Translations under genes and position numbers: made by a program
Source: Gemmatimonadota bacterium
Lineage (GTDB): Bacteria > Gemmatimonadota > Gemmatimonadetes > Longimicrobiales > Gaopeijiaceae
NCBI GenBank assembly: GCA_027623325.1
Contig: JAQBXY010000010.1
Span: forward strand, 25,983-89,982
Direction: 5' to 3'
Length of the DNA: 64,000 bases
The notes under the pieces: model-generated
Seen by the model: the letters and a program-made list of their open reading frames with translations, nothing else
The model's database searches: none
What the model was told of the DNA's origin: nothing
In this document: piece after piece, positions 35,507 to 44,827 of the stretch
How positions within the stretch are numbered: the first letter of the stretch is position 1
Layout of the letters: each line of letters opens with the position of its first letter

Positions 35507-36831
35507 TCTTCGGTCGCCGGCCGGTTTCGCAGATAGTCGAGGAGGAGGTTCGACATCGCTCTCATACCGATCGGAACCGACGCATCGTCGGCCTGGAAGG
35601 TGGGTGTGTGATGTCCTCCCGACTCGACTCCATCCGCGACCATCCCCAGGCGGAAAAAGAAGCCGGGAATCTCGTTGGCGAAGTAGGCGAAATCTTCGCC
35701 ACCCATGACCGGGTCGAGTACCTCCACGTTCCTCGCTCCCACGACCCGGCCCAACGTCGGCGCCATCCGCTCCGTGAGAGCACGATCGTTGATCGTAGCC
35801 GGCGTACCGCGATCGTAGACGAGTTCATAACTGCCCCCGCCCGCCGCCGTGACACCGGCAAGGATCTCACCCATCCGTCGCTCCACGGCGTCGCGCACAT
35901 CGGGGTTGTACGTGCGTACGGTTCCCTCGAGCCACATCTCATCCGGGATGATGTTGAAGCGTGTTCCCCCGCGCATGATGCCCACCGTGATGACACTCGG
36001 TTCGAGCGGGGGGAGGTTCCGCGACCGGATGGTCTGCAGCGCCATGACCGCCTGTGACGCCATCACGACCGGGTCGATACCGAGCTCCGGGTACGCCCCA
36101 TGCGACTGTTGGCCGATGATCCGAATCGTGAAGTGATCTACCGCAGCCAGCGCCGGCCCGGGAGAGTAGCCGAGCGTGCCGACGGCCATCGCCGCGAGAG
36201 TATGAAGACCGAAGATCGCGGAAGGCCGCGGGTTTTCGAGCACTCCCTCGGCCACCATGAGATCTGCACCGCCCTCCTCGCCCGGCGGTGGACCCTCCTC
36301 GGCCGGCTGGAAGATGAACTTCACCACACCGGGAATCTCCGCCCGCATGGAGGCGAGGACGGAGGCCACACCGAGTTGGACGGCGGTGTGTACGTCGTGT
36401 CCGCAGGCGTGCATGACCCCGACATCTTGGCCCAGATAGTCCGTCCGCACCGTCGAGGCGAACGCGTAGGGTGTGTCCTCCGTCACGGGCAACGCATCCA
36501 TGTCTGCACGCACGGCGACGGTATCGCCCGGGAGCCCGCCCCGCAGAATGCCGACGACGCCGGTGTGGGCCACGTCGACCGTCACTTCGTCGAAGCCGAG
36601 CGACCTCAAGTGTTGGGCAACGAGCGCCGAGGTCATGAACTCACGATTCCCGAGTTCGGGGTTCTGATGAATCTGATGGCGAAGCTCGATGATCTGGGCC
36701 GCGAAGCGGTCCACCGCGGCATCAACTGCGGGGTCCTGGGCTCGGACACCCGCCGGGAGCGCAACGCACAACGGAAGCGCGACGCTCAAAAGGAGCGCCG
36801 GCAGAATACCTCGGGAACTCGTGCGTTTCAT
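35503..36831 (-). CDS. Secreted M20-family amidohydrolase/carboxypeptidase
   Basis: Start ATG 36831 gives a signal peptide (MKRTSSRGILPALLLSVAL, ending GVRAQ); the frame to 36927 only adds a non-signal tail. Zinc motifs are those of the aminoacylase/IAA-amino acid hydrolase type: RADMDALP, HACGHDVHTA, EEGPPPGEEGG and GGHHTPTF near the end. These enzymes release acyl groups from N-acylated amino acids or cleave dipeptides. 442 residues. It is first of a two-gene operon with the PDZ hydrolase. Confidence 0.88.
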   Translation of the reverse strand: MKRTSSRGILPALLLSVALPLCVALPAGVRAQDPAVDAAVDRFAAQIIELRHQIHQNPELGNREFMTSALVAQHLRSLGFDEVTVDVAHTGVVGILRGGLPGDTVAVRADMDALPVTEDTPYAFASTVRTDYLGQDVGVMHACGHDVHTAVQLGVASVLASMRAEIPGVVKFIFQPAEEGPPPGEEGGADLMVAEGVLENPRPSAIFGLHTLAAMAVGTLGYSPGPALAAVDHFTIRIIGQQSHGAYPELGIDPVVMASQAVMALQTIRSRNLPPLEPSVITVGIMRGGTRFNIIPDEMWLEGTVRTYNPDVRDAVERRMGEILAGVTAAGGGSYELVYDRGTPATINDRALTERMAPTLGRVVGARNVEVLDPVMGGEDFAYFANEIPGFFFRLGMVADGVESGGHHTPTFQADDASVPIGMRAMSNLLLDYLRNRPATEE

Positions 36832-36910
36832 CGATTCATGCCTCCCTTGGAGTGGATCCGAGTGGCACGGTAGGCGAGCACACCACGCCGGACAAGGCGG
36901 ACCCCCTCGC

Positions 36911-36939
36911 TGTCCTCGGGCCCACACGACTTCTATGAT
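36911..36939 (+). promoter_or_regulatory. Possible promoter of the sulfatase gene
   Basis: TATGAT at 36934-36939 is a good -10 match 41 bases before the GTG start, with a weak -35-like TGTCCT 17 bases upstream. Pattern only; the -35 is poor. Confidence 0.25.
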
Positions 36940-36980
36940 CCGTCCTTCTCGACTCGCCCGATCAACGGAGGTCCGGCCCC

Positions 36981-38447
36981 GTGACGAGCCGCCTGCTCAT
37001 TAGCGTACTCTCCCTCGTAGTCGTCGCATGCACGACCGAGACACCGCCGCCTCCGAACATCATCTACATGCTGGCGGACGATCTCGGCTACGGGGAACTC
37101 GGCTCGTACGGGCAGACCAAGATCCGGACGCCGAATCTCGACGCGTTGGCCACCGAGGGGGTGCGCTTCACGCAGCACTACTCGGGAAGCCCCGTATGTG
37201 CTCCGTCGCGCGGCACGCTCATGACCGGGCTCCACACCGGCCACGGACAGATCCGCGACAACTTCGAGGTCGGTGGCTACCCCGATCCGGACGAGCTGGG
37301 GCAGATGCCGCTCGACTCGGGAACCTACACGTTGGGACGCATGCTTCAGGACGCGGGATACGTGACCGCGGCGATCGGGAAGTGGGGCCTGGGAGGCCGC
37401 GGCACGATCGGTGAACCGCACCACCAAGGCTTCGACTACTTCTTCGGCTACCTCGATCAGCAGCTCGCGCACAACTACTACCCGACCCACCTGTGGCGGA
37501 ATGGTGAGCGAGTCGAGCTGGACAACGAGTACTTCCACCCGCACCAGAGATTCGCCGGCGACGACCCGAACGATCCGGGTGCGTACGCCGCGTATCAGGG
37601 CAACGAATACTCGCTCGACGTCATGGCGGACGACGCGCTTCGCTTCCTCGATGAACACCGCGACGTGCCGTTCTTCCTGTACCTGCCGTTCGCGGTGCCG
37701 CACCTCGCGCTTCAGGTGCCGGACTCTTCGCTCGTGGAATACGAAGGGGCCTTCGACGAAGAACCGTATCTGGGCGATCGGAGCTACCTGCCCCACCCCC
37801 GCCCCCTCTCGGCGTACGCCGGCATGATCACTCGTATGGACGCCCACATCGGTCGGATCCTCGAGCGCCTCGATGAGTTGGGACTCGCCGAGAATACCAT
37901 CGTCATGTTCAGCAGCGACAACGGTGCGACCTACACGGGTGGAGTAGACGCCTCGTACTTCGACAGCAGCGCGGGGCTCCGCGGGCTCAAGGGTTCGGTA
38001 TACGAGGGGGGCGTGCGCGTGCCGCTCATCGCTCGCTGGCCCGGCCGGATCGCCGCAAACACGACGAGCGAACACCCCTCGGCGTTCTGGGACCTCATGC
38101 CGACGCTCGCCGACGTCGTGGGGGTCTCAGCACCGCCCGGACTCGATGGTGTGTCCTTCCTCCCTGCCCTACTCGGAAGTCCGGTGCAGGTCGAGCACGA
38201 GGCCATGTACTGGGAGTATCACGGGCTGTGGAACGGAGCCCAGGCCGTGCGCATGGGCGACTGGAAGGGTGTGCGCCTCGGCGGCCACGACGACCCCGAT
38301 GCGTCGATCGAACTCTACGATCTCCGCCTCGACATCGCCGAAACCACGGACGTGTCCGCCGACCACCCGGATGTCGTGGCGCGTATCCGTCAGGTCATGC
38401 AGGCGCGGACGGAATCGAGCTTTCCCGGCTGGAACTTCGCGCGCTGA
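36981..38447 (+). CDS. Sulfatase lipoprotein (arylsulfatase A-like)
   Basis: The start is GTG 36981. A lipoprotein signal (lipobox VVVAC) precedes the sulfatase fold. NIIYMLADDLGYGELG supplies the N-terminal metal-binding Asp pair. Cys 73 lies in the maturation motif CAPSRGTLMTG (CxPSRxxxLTG type), which is converted to formylglycine in active type I sulfatases. MFSSDNGAT gives the late metal ligands. 488 residues. No formylglycine-generating enzyme gene is in this window. Substrate sulfate ester unknown. Confidence 0.9.
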   Translation: MTSRLLISVLSLVVVACTTETPPPPNIIYMLADDLGYGELGSYGQTKIRTPNLDALATEGVRFTQHYSGSPVCAPSRGTLMTGLHTGHGQIRDNFEVGGYPDPDELGQMPLDSGTYTLGRMLQDAGYVTAAIGKWGLGGRGTIGEPHHQGFDYFFGYLDQQLAHNYYPTHLWRNGERVELDNEYFHPHQRFAGDDPNDPGAYAAYQGNEYSLDVMADDALRFLDEHRDVPFFLYLPFAVPHLALQVPDSSLVEYEGAFDEEPYLGDRSYLPHPRPLSAYAGMITRMDAHIGRILERLDELGLAENTIVMFSSDNGATYTGGVDASYFDSSAGLRGLKGSVYEGGVRVPLIARWPGRIAANTTSEHPSAFWDLMPTLADVVGVSAPPGLDGVSFLPALLGSPVQVEHEAMYWEYHGLWNGAQAVRMGDWKGVRLGGHDDPDASIELYDLRLDIAETTDVSADHPDVVARIRQVMQARTESSFPGWNFAR

Positions 38448-38468
38448 TCCGCCTCCCGGTTCGTCAGG

Positions 38469-39455
38469 CTACTGCGTGACCGGCCGCACGACGATCGTGA
38501 CGTCACGATCGTGGAAAAGTGCACCGTCGTCCGCACGACCGCGAAGCACGTAGGTGCCGGGTTGATCGAACGTCACCGTGACCTCCCAGCGAGCGTCTTC
38601 GGGGACCGGCGGCCGCACGTAGAGGGGCGCCCAGGGTGAGTTCGCACCCGTGCGTGTGTCTTCCCAGGTCTTCACCTGGGGCGGATCGAACTCGACTTCG
38701 CCGTCTCCGCGAAAGACGAACCAGGACAGATGAAGGCCGAGCGACTTGTTCACCGTGATCCGAACGGGAGGCCTCAACTGACGCTCACTCAACTTCGGAG
38801 GAGCGGTCGGGGGAGGCGCCTGCCGAGCACGCTCTGCCAGGGCTCGCGTGCGGCGGATCTCAGCCTCGAGGCCGTCGTCCGCGATCGTGGCCTCGATGGT
38901 GATCGGTTGCCCGACACTGACATGTCGAACTGCGTCGCCCTCGACCGTGAGGATCGGAGGCGTATTGGCTCTCGTTGCCGCGTTGCTCTGGCCGATGCCC
39001 AACGCACCGGTCTCCGATGCGATTACGATGTTGTCGAGCTTGTAGTCGGTCCTGAGCGATCCGTAGGCGTACTCCGTCTTGTCCTGTGTCACCAGCGTCC
39101 AGACCATCTCCTGGTCACCGAAGTCCGCAGGGACCCGCACCTTGAATACGAAGCGGTTTCGGCGAGGCAGGAAGTGTGTGGGCTGCCCCTGATCGGCTGG
39201 TCCAGGAGAGAGGCTGTTTTCAGGACCGACCGGAACGTCCAACTCTTCCTGCCAATTCCGGTTCAGATATCCGAAGACGAGACTGAATGAACCGTCGTCA
39301 TTCGCTTCCCACCCTTCGAATGCCGGCGAGATATTCTGTCCGCTCTGATAGGAAAGCTGGGCGCTGGCGGGCTGGGCGAGGGCCAGAACGACCACGGTCG
39401 CCATAGCCACTCTGACGGCGCCGGCCTTCACCTGCCTGAGAAACGCACGCAGCAT
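38469..39455 (-). CDS. Hypothetical exported protein paired with the copper monooxygenase-like cytochrome
   Basis: Start ATG 39455 lies two bases after the stop of the upstream gene and gives a signal peptide (ending AQPASAQ). The 328-residue protein is beta-rich (SYQSGQNISPAFEGWEAND, FSLVFGYLNRNWQEELDVP, RFVFKVRVPADFG) and ends in an Ig-like segment (VTVTFDQPGTYVLRGRADD). No named domain is recognised. The tight operon suggests a partner or folding role for the monooxygenase-like protein (inference). Confidence 0.72.
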   Translation of the reverse strand: MLRAFLRQVKAGAVRVAMATVVVLALAQPASAQLSYQSGQNISPAFEGWEANDDGSFSLVFGYLNRNWQEELDVPVGPENSLSPGPADQGQPTHFLPRRNRFVFKVRVPADFGDQEMVWTLVTQDKTEYAYGSLRTDYKLDNIVIASETGALGIGQSNAATRANTPPILTVEGDAVRHVSVGQPITIEATIADDGLEAEIRRTRALAERARQAPPPTAPPKLSERQLRPPVRITVNKSLGLHLSWFVFRGDGEVEFDPPQVKTWEDTRTGANSPWAPLYVRPPVPEDARWEVTVTFDQPGTYVLRGRADDGALFHDRDVTIVVRPVTQ

Positions 39456-39457
39456 GA

Positions 39458-40864
39458 TCAGTTCCCGGGAAGAACGAGGCACAGCGGACAACCGATCACG
39501 TGATCGTTGACCCCGAGCCCGAGATTCTCCCTGCGGGCAGCCATTTCTTCTTGGAATTCCTCGTCCGACATGGCCAGCCTCATGCCCAAGTCGATGAACA
39601 TGTTCGCGACGGATCGGTTTCCGGCACCCTGCCAGTTCCGTGGATCCGGGATGTTCCGATTGCCCTCCGTGTTGTCCATGTAGCCGACGATGTGAACCAC
39701 GGTGCCCTTCGGAAGCAGCGGCTGATGGTCGTCCGCGAACGCGTAGCCGCGGACCCAATTGTGGTCGTACCCGACGCACGACAGCGTTTCGACGTTGAAC
39801 CCCCAGATCGCCTCCAGGCACATACGATCACCCGGGGCGTGCAAGTGCGGCTCGAACGTCACGATTTTCGTGTGCTGCTGCAGCACCGTATACGCATGAA
39901 GCTCCTGGTCCTTCTTGCCTGCTTCGATGTCGATGTCGGAACCGCTCCCTAGGAAGTATCCAGCCGGCTCGTATTTCGGCTGATAGTCTCTGGGGTGGAA
40001 CCGAAAACCGATCTCGAGATGCGCCCGCGTGTCGGACCCATTGGAATGCAGGTGCGTCGAGTTGGAGACCACGCTCGAGCCGGCTTTCAGGAGCTGCCCC
40101 CCCTCGAGGTCGAAGATGTCGGGGTTGCGACCGACTTCGTGCACCGGCCACGTCAGCGGACGCCCTTCCGGGTCGTCCAGAACGCGCGTGCTCCATACCA
40201 TGTGGTGGAAGACGTAGAGCCCTCCGACCGTTTCGCGATCGCTGTCTCTATTCTCACGAACGTCGTTGATTTCTCGGATCTCGACCGACGCCACGTACCG
40301 ATCCTCGGTGAGGCCCGTCGGAATGCTGGTGATGTCCCCCCACCAATCCGGCGCGTCCCCCTCCACAGAGAACTCCTCTGTCGAAACGACCAGGTCGGGC
40401 TCGCCGAGCGACCAGCCCACGTCGTCGCTGAAGACGAGCGGGGGTGGCATATCGGCAGGGTTACCCTCCGGCGTGCCGCCGCGGGCCCACGCTGCGATCG
40501 CAGCCACTTCTGCGTCCGTGAGCGACGGATCGTCCTTGAAGTGCTGGATGCCGATGTCTTTCTCGACGTACCACGGAGGCATGGTGCCCATGCGGTCACG
40601 GATGCCCGTACGACGCATGATCCGAGTCGCGTAAGGCTGCACGTCCGTGTACTCGACGAGCGACATCGGTGCCACGCCGTTCGGACGATGGCACCGCACG
40701 CAACTGCGCTGCAGGATGGGGACGATGTCCCGCGTGAAGGTCACCTCGGGGTGGGTTCCCTCGGCCTGAGCAGCCGTCTCGACGGGCGATGCGATCGAGA
40801 TCATCGCCGCGAAAGAAAGAACCGTCACCAGGAAAGAGACGCGTGCGCTCGTCACTGCGTTCAT
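39458..40864 (-). CDS. Cytochrome c / copper type II ascorbate-dependent monooxygenase-like protein
   Basis: Start ATG 40864 is preferred over 40879 because GGAG lies upstream of it. After a signal peptide, one heme c site CVRCH follows (near residue 55), with distal Met possibilities (GTMPPW). The larger part resembles peptidylglycine/dopamine monooxygenases: FHHMVW matches the HHM copper motif, THLHSNG and EPHLHAPGDRM offer HxH ligands. Eukaryotic relatives hydroxylate peptides with O2 and ascorbate; here the fused heme could supply electrons (inference). Cys residues near the end (GCPLC) are also notable. It is first in a two-gene operon. Confidence 0.8.
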   Translation of the reverse strand: MNAVTSARVSFLVTVLSFAAMISIASPVETAAQAEGTHPEVTFTRDIVPILQRSCVRCHRPNGVAPMSLVEYTDVQPYATRIMRRTGIRDRMGTMPPWYVEKDIGIQHFKDDPSLTDAEVAAIAAWARGGTPEGNPADMPPPLVFSDDVGWSLGEPDLVVSTEEFSVEGDAPDWWGDITSIPTGLTEDRYVASVEIREINDVRENRDSDRETVGGLYVFHHMVWSTRVLDDPEGRPLTWPVHEVGRNPDIFDLEGGQLLKAGSSVVSNSTHLHSNGSDTRAHLEIGFRFHPRDYQPKYEPAGYFLGSGSDIDIEAGKKDQELHAYTVLQQHTKIVTFEPHLHAPGDRMCLEAIWGFNVETLSCVGYDHNWVRGYAFADDHQPLLPKGTVVHIVGYMDNTEGNRNIPDPRNWQGAGNRSVANMFIDLGMRLAMSDEEFQEEMAARRENLGLGVNDHVIGCPLCLVLPGN

Positions 40865-40975
40865 GCGTGCACTCCGCATTCGTTTTGATCCGCCTCAGGC
40901 TCGGAATCTGACCTGGATGTGCCCCGGCGCCAACACGAGGCACGGTACGCGCCGGGCGCGTCACCGACAAGCATC

Positions 40976-41818
40976 TCAGATGCTGATCGGAACTCCGCAG
41001 TACTTGCAGAAGTCGGCCTCTGCGTCGTCTTCGAGTCTCCCACATGCGGGACAAACACGGGTCGCAGTCTCGGCCGCCTTGGGTCGGGGCTGGTGGGTCA
41101 ACTGGGCGGTAACGATTCCGGTGGGAACCGCGATGATGCCGTACCCCATGATCATTACCATGGCGGCCAATGTCTGACCCAGCGGACTCTGGGGGGCAAT
41201 ATCGCCGTATCCCACCGTGGTGAGCGTGACGATGCCCCAGTACACGCCCCTCGGGATGCTCGTGAAGCCGGCCTCCGGGCCCTCCACGAGGTACATGAGC
41301 GCGCCGACGATCACCGCGATGTTGACGACCGCAACGAGGAAGACGGCGATCTTGTACCGGCTCTTCTGGAGGGCGTCCCCGAGCACGCGCGCCTCGCCCA
41401 GGTACTGCGTCAGCTTGAGCACCCGAAAGACTCGGATCACACGGAGAATCCGCACTACGGTGAGGACCTGTCCTCCGGGGATGAGCAGGCTCACGTAGGT
41501 CGGAATGACGGCGAAAAGGTCGATCAGACCGAAGAAGCTCAGCGCGTAGCGTCGGGGCGAATCGACCGACCAGAGACGGGCGGCATACTCGATCGTAAAC
41601 AGCACGGTGAGCACCCACTCCGCGGCGCGGAGTTCGGGGCCGTACGCCAGACGGATGCCCTCCACCGATTCCAGCATGACCACCGCGACACTCGACACGA
41701 TCGCGACGAGGAGTCCGATATCGAACGCTCGCCCAGGGACCGTGTCCTGTTCGAAGATCACCCTGTAGGTCTTCGCCCTTACCGATCCGGGCGGCCCGCC
41801 CGGGCCCAATCTGCTCAT
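40976..41818 (-). CDS. Voltage-gated-type potassium channel with C-terminal zinc ribbon
   Basis: The 280-residue membrane protein has the six-helix Kv layout: an S4-like helix with spaced arginines (VVRILRVIRVFRVLK), the pore loop TLTTVGYGD and S6 (LAAMVMIMGYGIIAVPTG). The selectivity filter predicts K+ conduction. The short cytoplasmic tail ends in a zinc ribbon with Cys 256, 259, 271 and 274 (VCPACGR and FCKYCG). This tail is unusual for a compact bacterial Kv channel and could sense metal or bind a partner (inference). Confidence 0.88.
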   Translation of the reverse strand: MSRLGPGGPPGSVRAKTYRVIFEQDTVPGRAFDIGLLVAIVSSVAVVMLESVEGIRLAYGPELRAAEWVLTVLFTIEYAARLWSVDSPRRYALSFFGLIDLFAVIPTYVSLLIPGGQVLTVVRILRVIRVFRVLKLTQYLGEARVLGDALQKSRYKIAVFLVAVVNIAVIVGALMYLVEGPEAGFTSIPRGVYWGIVTLTTVGYGDIAPQSPLGQTLAAMVMIMGYGIIAVPTGIVTAQLTHQPRPKAAETATRVCPACGRLEDDAEADFCKYCGVPISI

Positions 41819-41957
41819 ACTTCGTCTCGGTGAATCAATGACCAGCCTTCACACCTGGAGGGAAGGGCGCCATGCTACCGGACGTTGTGGCCGGGTGCAA
41901 GAAAGTACCCTATCATGCCGCCCCGCCCCTCTCATGCCCGAAAAACCCAGGTCCGCT

Positions 41958-43616
41958 ATGAAGACACGAGCCGCCTCCGCGATCGCCATTTTGCTGACTC
42001 TGAACGGTTGCGACGGTGTACGCTCAACGGAGGCTGGCTTGGGCTCGATCACCGAAGCGGAGCTCGCCGAGCACATCACCGTTTTGGCGTCCGACGAGTT
42101 CGGCGGCCGGGCCCCGTCGTCTCCCGGTGAAGTCTTGACGACGGACTACCTCGCGGCGGAGTTCGTCCGTGTCGGCCTCGAGCCGGGCAACGGCAGTAGC
42201 TACTTCCAGGACGTTCCGCTGGTCGATATCACGGCGGCTCCCGATACGCGCCTGATCGTGGCGGGCTCCGGGGCACCCCAGAGCTTCGCCTACGCCGACG
42301 ACGTCGTCGTCTGGACCACCCGGGTCGTGGAGGAGTCGAGTGTCGCGGCGAGTGAAATGGTCTTCGTCGGCTACGGCATCGTCGCACCGGAATACGGCTG
42401 GAACGACTACGAGGGCGTGGATGTCACCGGCAAGACGGTCCTGATCCTGGTCAACGACCCGGGCTACGCGACGCAGGATCCTGAGCTGTTCACCGGGAAC
42501 GCGATGACGTACTACGGCCGGTGGACCTACAAGTTCGAAGAGGCGGCACGCCAAGGCGCCGCGGCTGCTCTGATCATTCACCAGACTGCCCCCGCGGCCT
42601 ACGGATGGGACACCGTGCGCAACAGCTGGTCGGGTCCGCGGTTTCATCTCCAGAGTCCGGATGGAAACGCCGGGAATCTGGCCATCGAGGGTTGGCTCTC
42701 CGAGGGCGCGACGCGCTCCGTCTTCCGCCGGGCCGGACTCGACTTCGACGCCCAATACGCGGCGGCGGCGACCCCCACCTTCGCCGCGGAACCGATGGGG
42801 CTGACGGCTACGACCTCGGTCTCCAATACGTTGCGCTTCTCCGACTCGCGGAACGTCATCGGCGTGCTGCCCGGAGCAGAGGCCCCCGATGAGTACTTCA
42901 TCTACATGGCGCACTGGGACCACTTCGGTACGGACCAGGAGATCGTCGCCCGAGGGGAGGACGGCATCTACAACGGCGCGTTCGACAATGCTTCTGGAAC
43001 CGCAGCGCTCCTGGAACTCGCCGAGGCCTTTGCTCAGGGTCCGGCGCCTCGCCGTTCGATCGTCTTTCTCGCCGTGACCGCGGAAGAACAGGGGCTCCTC
43101 GGATCGGCCCACTACGCCGCGAACCCCATCTTCCCGCTGGCTCGGACGGTGGCCGGACTCAACATCGACGGTCTGAACAACTTCGGCCCGACCCGGGAAC
43201 TCGTCGTGGTCGGACACGGGCTGTCCGAACTCGACGGCATCATGGAGAGCGCGGCCGCTGGCCAGGGACGGCGGATCGATCCCGACCCGCAGAGCGAAAA
43301 GGGCTTCTACTACCGGTCCGACCACTTCGAACTGGCCAAGATGGGCGTGCCGATGATCTATCCGGAAGGCGGCATCGACCACGTCGAGCATGGCTCGGAG
43401 TGGGGCCTGGCTCAGAAGGAGAAGTACGGGGCCGAGCGATACCACATGCCGACCGATGAGTTCGACGAGACGTGGGACCTCTCGGGCGCGGTCGCGGACG
43501 TGCAGCTGTTCTACGCGTTGGGCGCGGCAGTCATCGACGCGGAAGCGTGGCCGAACTGGCACGAGGGCACCGAGTTCCGTGCGCTCCGAGACGCCAGCCG
43601 CGCCCCCTCGCGTTAA
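41958..43616 (+). CDS. M28-family zinc aminopeptidase lipoprotein (second paralog)
   Basis: ATG 41958 gives a lipoprotein signal (lipobox LTLNGC). 552 residues in the same order as the paralog at 11620: lead-in ASDEFGGRAPSSPG, PA-like insert (MVFVGYGIVAPEYGWNDYEG, DVTGKTVLILVNDPGY), then the M28 core MAHWDHFGT, GAFDNASGT, VTAEEQGLLGSAHY and RSDHFELAKMG. It likely acts on peptides in the periplasm. Aminotransferase gene follows 15 bases later. Confidence 0.9.
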   Translation: MKTRAASAIAILLTLNGCDGVRSTEAGLGSITEAELAEHITVLASDEFGGRAPSSPGEVLTTDYLAAEFVRVGLEPGNGSSYFQDVPLVDITAAPDTRLIVAGSGAPQSFAYADDVVVWTTRVVEESSVAASEMVFVGYGIVAPEYGWNDYEGVDVTGKTVLILVNDPGYATQDPELFTGNAMTYYGRWTYKFEEAARQGAAAALIIHQTAPAAYGWDTVRNSWSGPRFHLQSPDGNAGNLAIEGWLSEGATRSVFRRAGLDFDAQYAAAATPTFAAEPMGLTATTSVSNTLRFSDSRNVIGVLPGAEAPDEYFIYMAHWDHFGTDQEIVARGEDGIYNGAFDNASGTAALLELAEAFAQGPAPRRSIVFLAVTAEEQGLLGSAHYAANPIFPLARTVAGLNIDGLNNFGPTRELVVVGHGLSELDGIMESAAAGQGRRIDPDPQSEKGFYYRSDHFELAKMGVPMIYPEGGIDHVEHGSEWGLAQKEKYGAERYHMPTDEFDETWDLSGAVADVQLFYALGAAVIDAEAWPNWHEGTEFRALRDASRAPSR

Positions 43617-43631
43617 CCGGACGACGATTCG

Positions 43632-44810
43632 ATGAGCTTTCTGCGACCGATCCGCCCGATGGGGATCTACGAGACCCTCTACGCGTTCTTCGACACGTTC
43701 GGCACCTACATGGGCGAAGCGGGCACACACCCGTGGAGCCAGGGATTTCCGAGGACCGTGCAACTTCCGGGTGGCCCGGCCATGCCTTCGAGTGTCCGGG
43801 TCTCGTCGGACGACCTCCGCTACCCGAAAGCCTGGGGAATGCCGGCGCTTCGACAATCGATCGCCGACTACTACCGCCGGTGGTACGACGCAGACATCGC
43901 TCCCGAAAACGTCATGGTCTTCGCGGGAGGGCGGCCGGCGATCGTCTCGACGTTGCTCTTTCTCGACCCCGAGGTGACGGTCCGCATCGCCTCGACGGAA
44001 TACACACCGTACTACGACATCCTCGAACGCCTCGGCCGCCGGTACGATCTGATCGAGAGCGGCATCGACAACGGATTCAGACCGTCGACCGAAGCCTACC
44101 TCGACGGCGGACAGGGACGGTCGATGGTCGTGTTGAGCAATCCGTGTAACCCTACCGGCGTGACCCGGGACGGCAGTGAACTCGCGCGCCTCGTGGAGGC
44201 TTCTACGTCCGAGCGCTGTGCGGTGCTGGTAGACGAGGCGTACGAACTCTTTCACGACGAACCGGTGAGCGCGCTCCGCTACGTGGACGATATCGACCAG
44301 TCGAACCTGTTCGTGGTGGGAGCGGCGACGAAGGGCCTCCAGGCCCCCGGCATTCGCGTCGGCTGGATCATCGCGTCACGGGAGCACGTGGAGATTCTCA
44401 GCAATTTCTCGTCGTTCGGCATGGGCGGTGTCTCTCACCCGTCTCAGCTCTATGCCCTCGAGCTGTTAGGCGAGGAGCGCATCGAACTCACCCGCAAGGC
44501 GGTCCCCGCCTTCTACAAACAACAGCGCGATCGCTACGCCGAAGCCTTTCGCACGCTCGGGCTCGAACTCCACTCTGGCGACGGCGGCTTCTACCATTGG
44601 TGCCGGCTCCCCGATGGGCTGAGCGCGGAGGCGCTGAATCAACGCCTCTTCCCCAAGGGCGCAGCGATCCTCAAGGGGACCGATTGTGATATGGCGAGGC
44701 GGGGTCACGAATCGCCCCTGAACGAATTCTTTCGATTCTCGTTCGGACCGCTCGACCCTGCGTCCTTCGATGCGGACGTGGCGCTCATGCGGAGCGCCCT
44801 GCAGGGCTGA
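43632..44810 (+). CDS. PLP-dependent aminotransferase, class I/II
   Basis: The 392-residue cytosolic protein has the fold-type I pattern: YPKAWGMPALRQSIADYY, SNPCNPTGVT, VDEAYELFHD, and the Schiff-base Lys in GAATKGLQAPGIRVGW. The Arg for the substrate carboxylate is in EFFRFSFG. The amino donor cannot be assigned. It is 15 bases after the M28 peptidase, so it may process amino acids freed by it (inference). Confidence 0.87.
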   Translation: MSFLRPIRPMGIYETLYAFFDTFGTYMGEAGTHPWSQGFPRTVQLPGGPAMPSSVRVSSDDLRYPKAWGMPALRQSIADYYRRWYDADIAPENVMVFAGGRPAIVSTLLFLDPEVTVRIASTEYTPYYDILERLGRRYDLIESGIDNGFRPSTEAYLDGGQGRSMVVLSNPCNPTGVTRDGSELARLVEASTSERCAVLVDEAYELFHDEPVSALRYVDDIDQSNLFVVGAATKGLQAPGIRVGWIIASREHVEILSNFSSFGMGGVSHPSQLYALELLGEERIELTRKAVPAFYKQQRDRYAEAFRTLGLELHSGDGGFYHWCRLPDGLSAEALNQRLFPKGAAILKGTDCDMARRGHESPLNEFFRFSFGPLDPASFDADVALMRSALQG

Positions 44811-44827
44811 CGCGGCGGAGCCTCGGC

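Noticed and set aside
42024..44255. 743-codon open frame antisense to the M28 peptidase and aminotransferase
   Set aside because: The two sense genes have clear catalytic motifs, while the antisense frame is rich in Arg/His/Asp with no signal or domain. Long antisense frames are common in GC-rich DNA.
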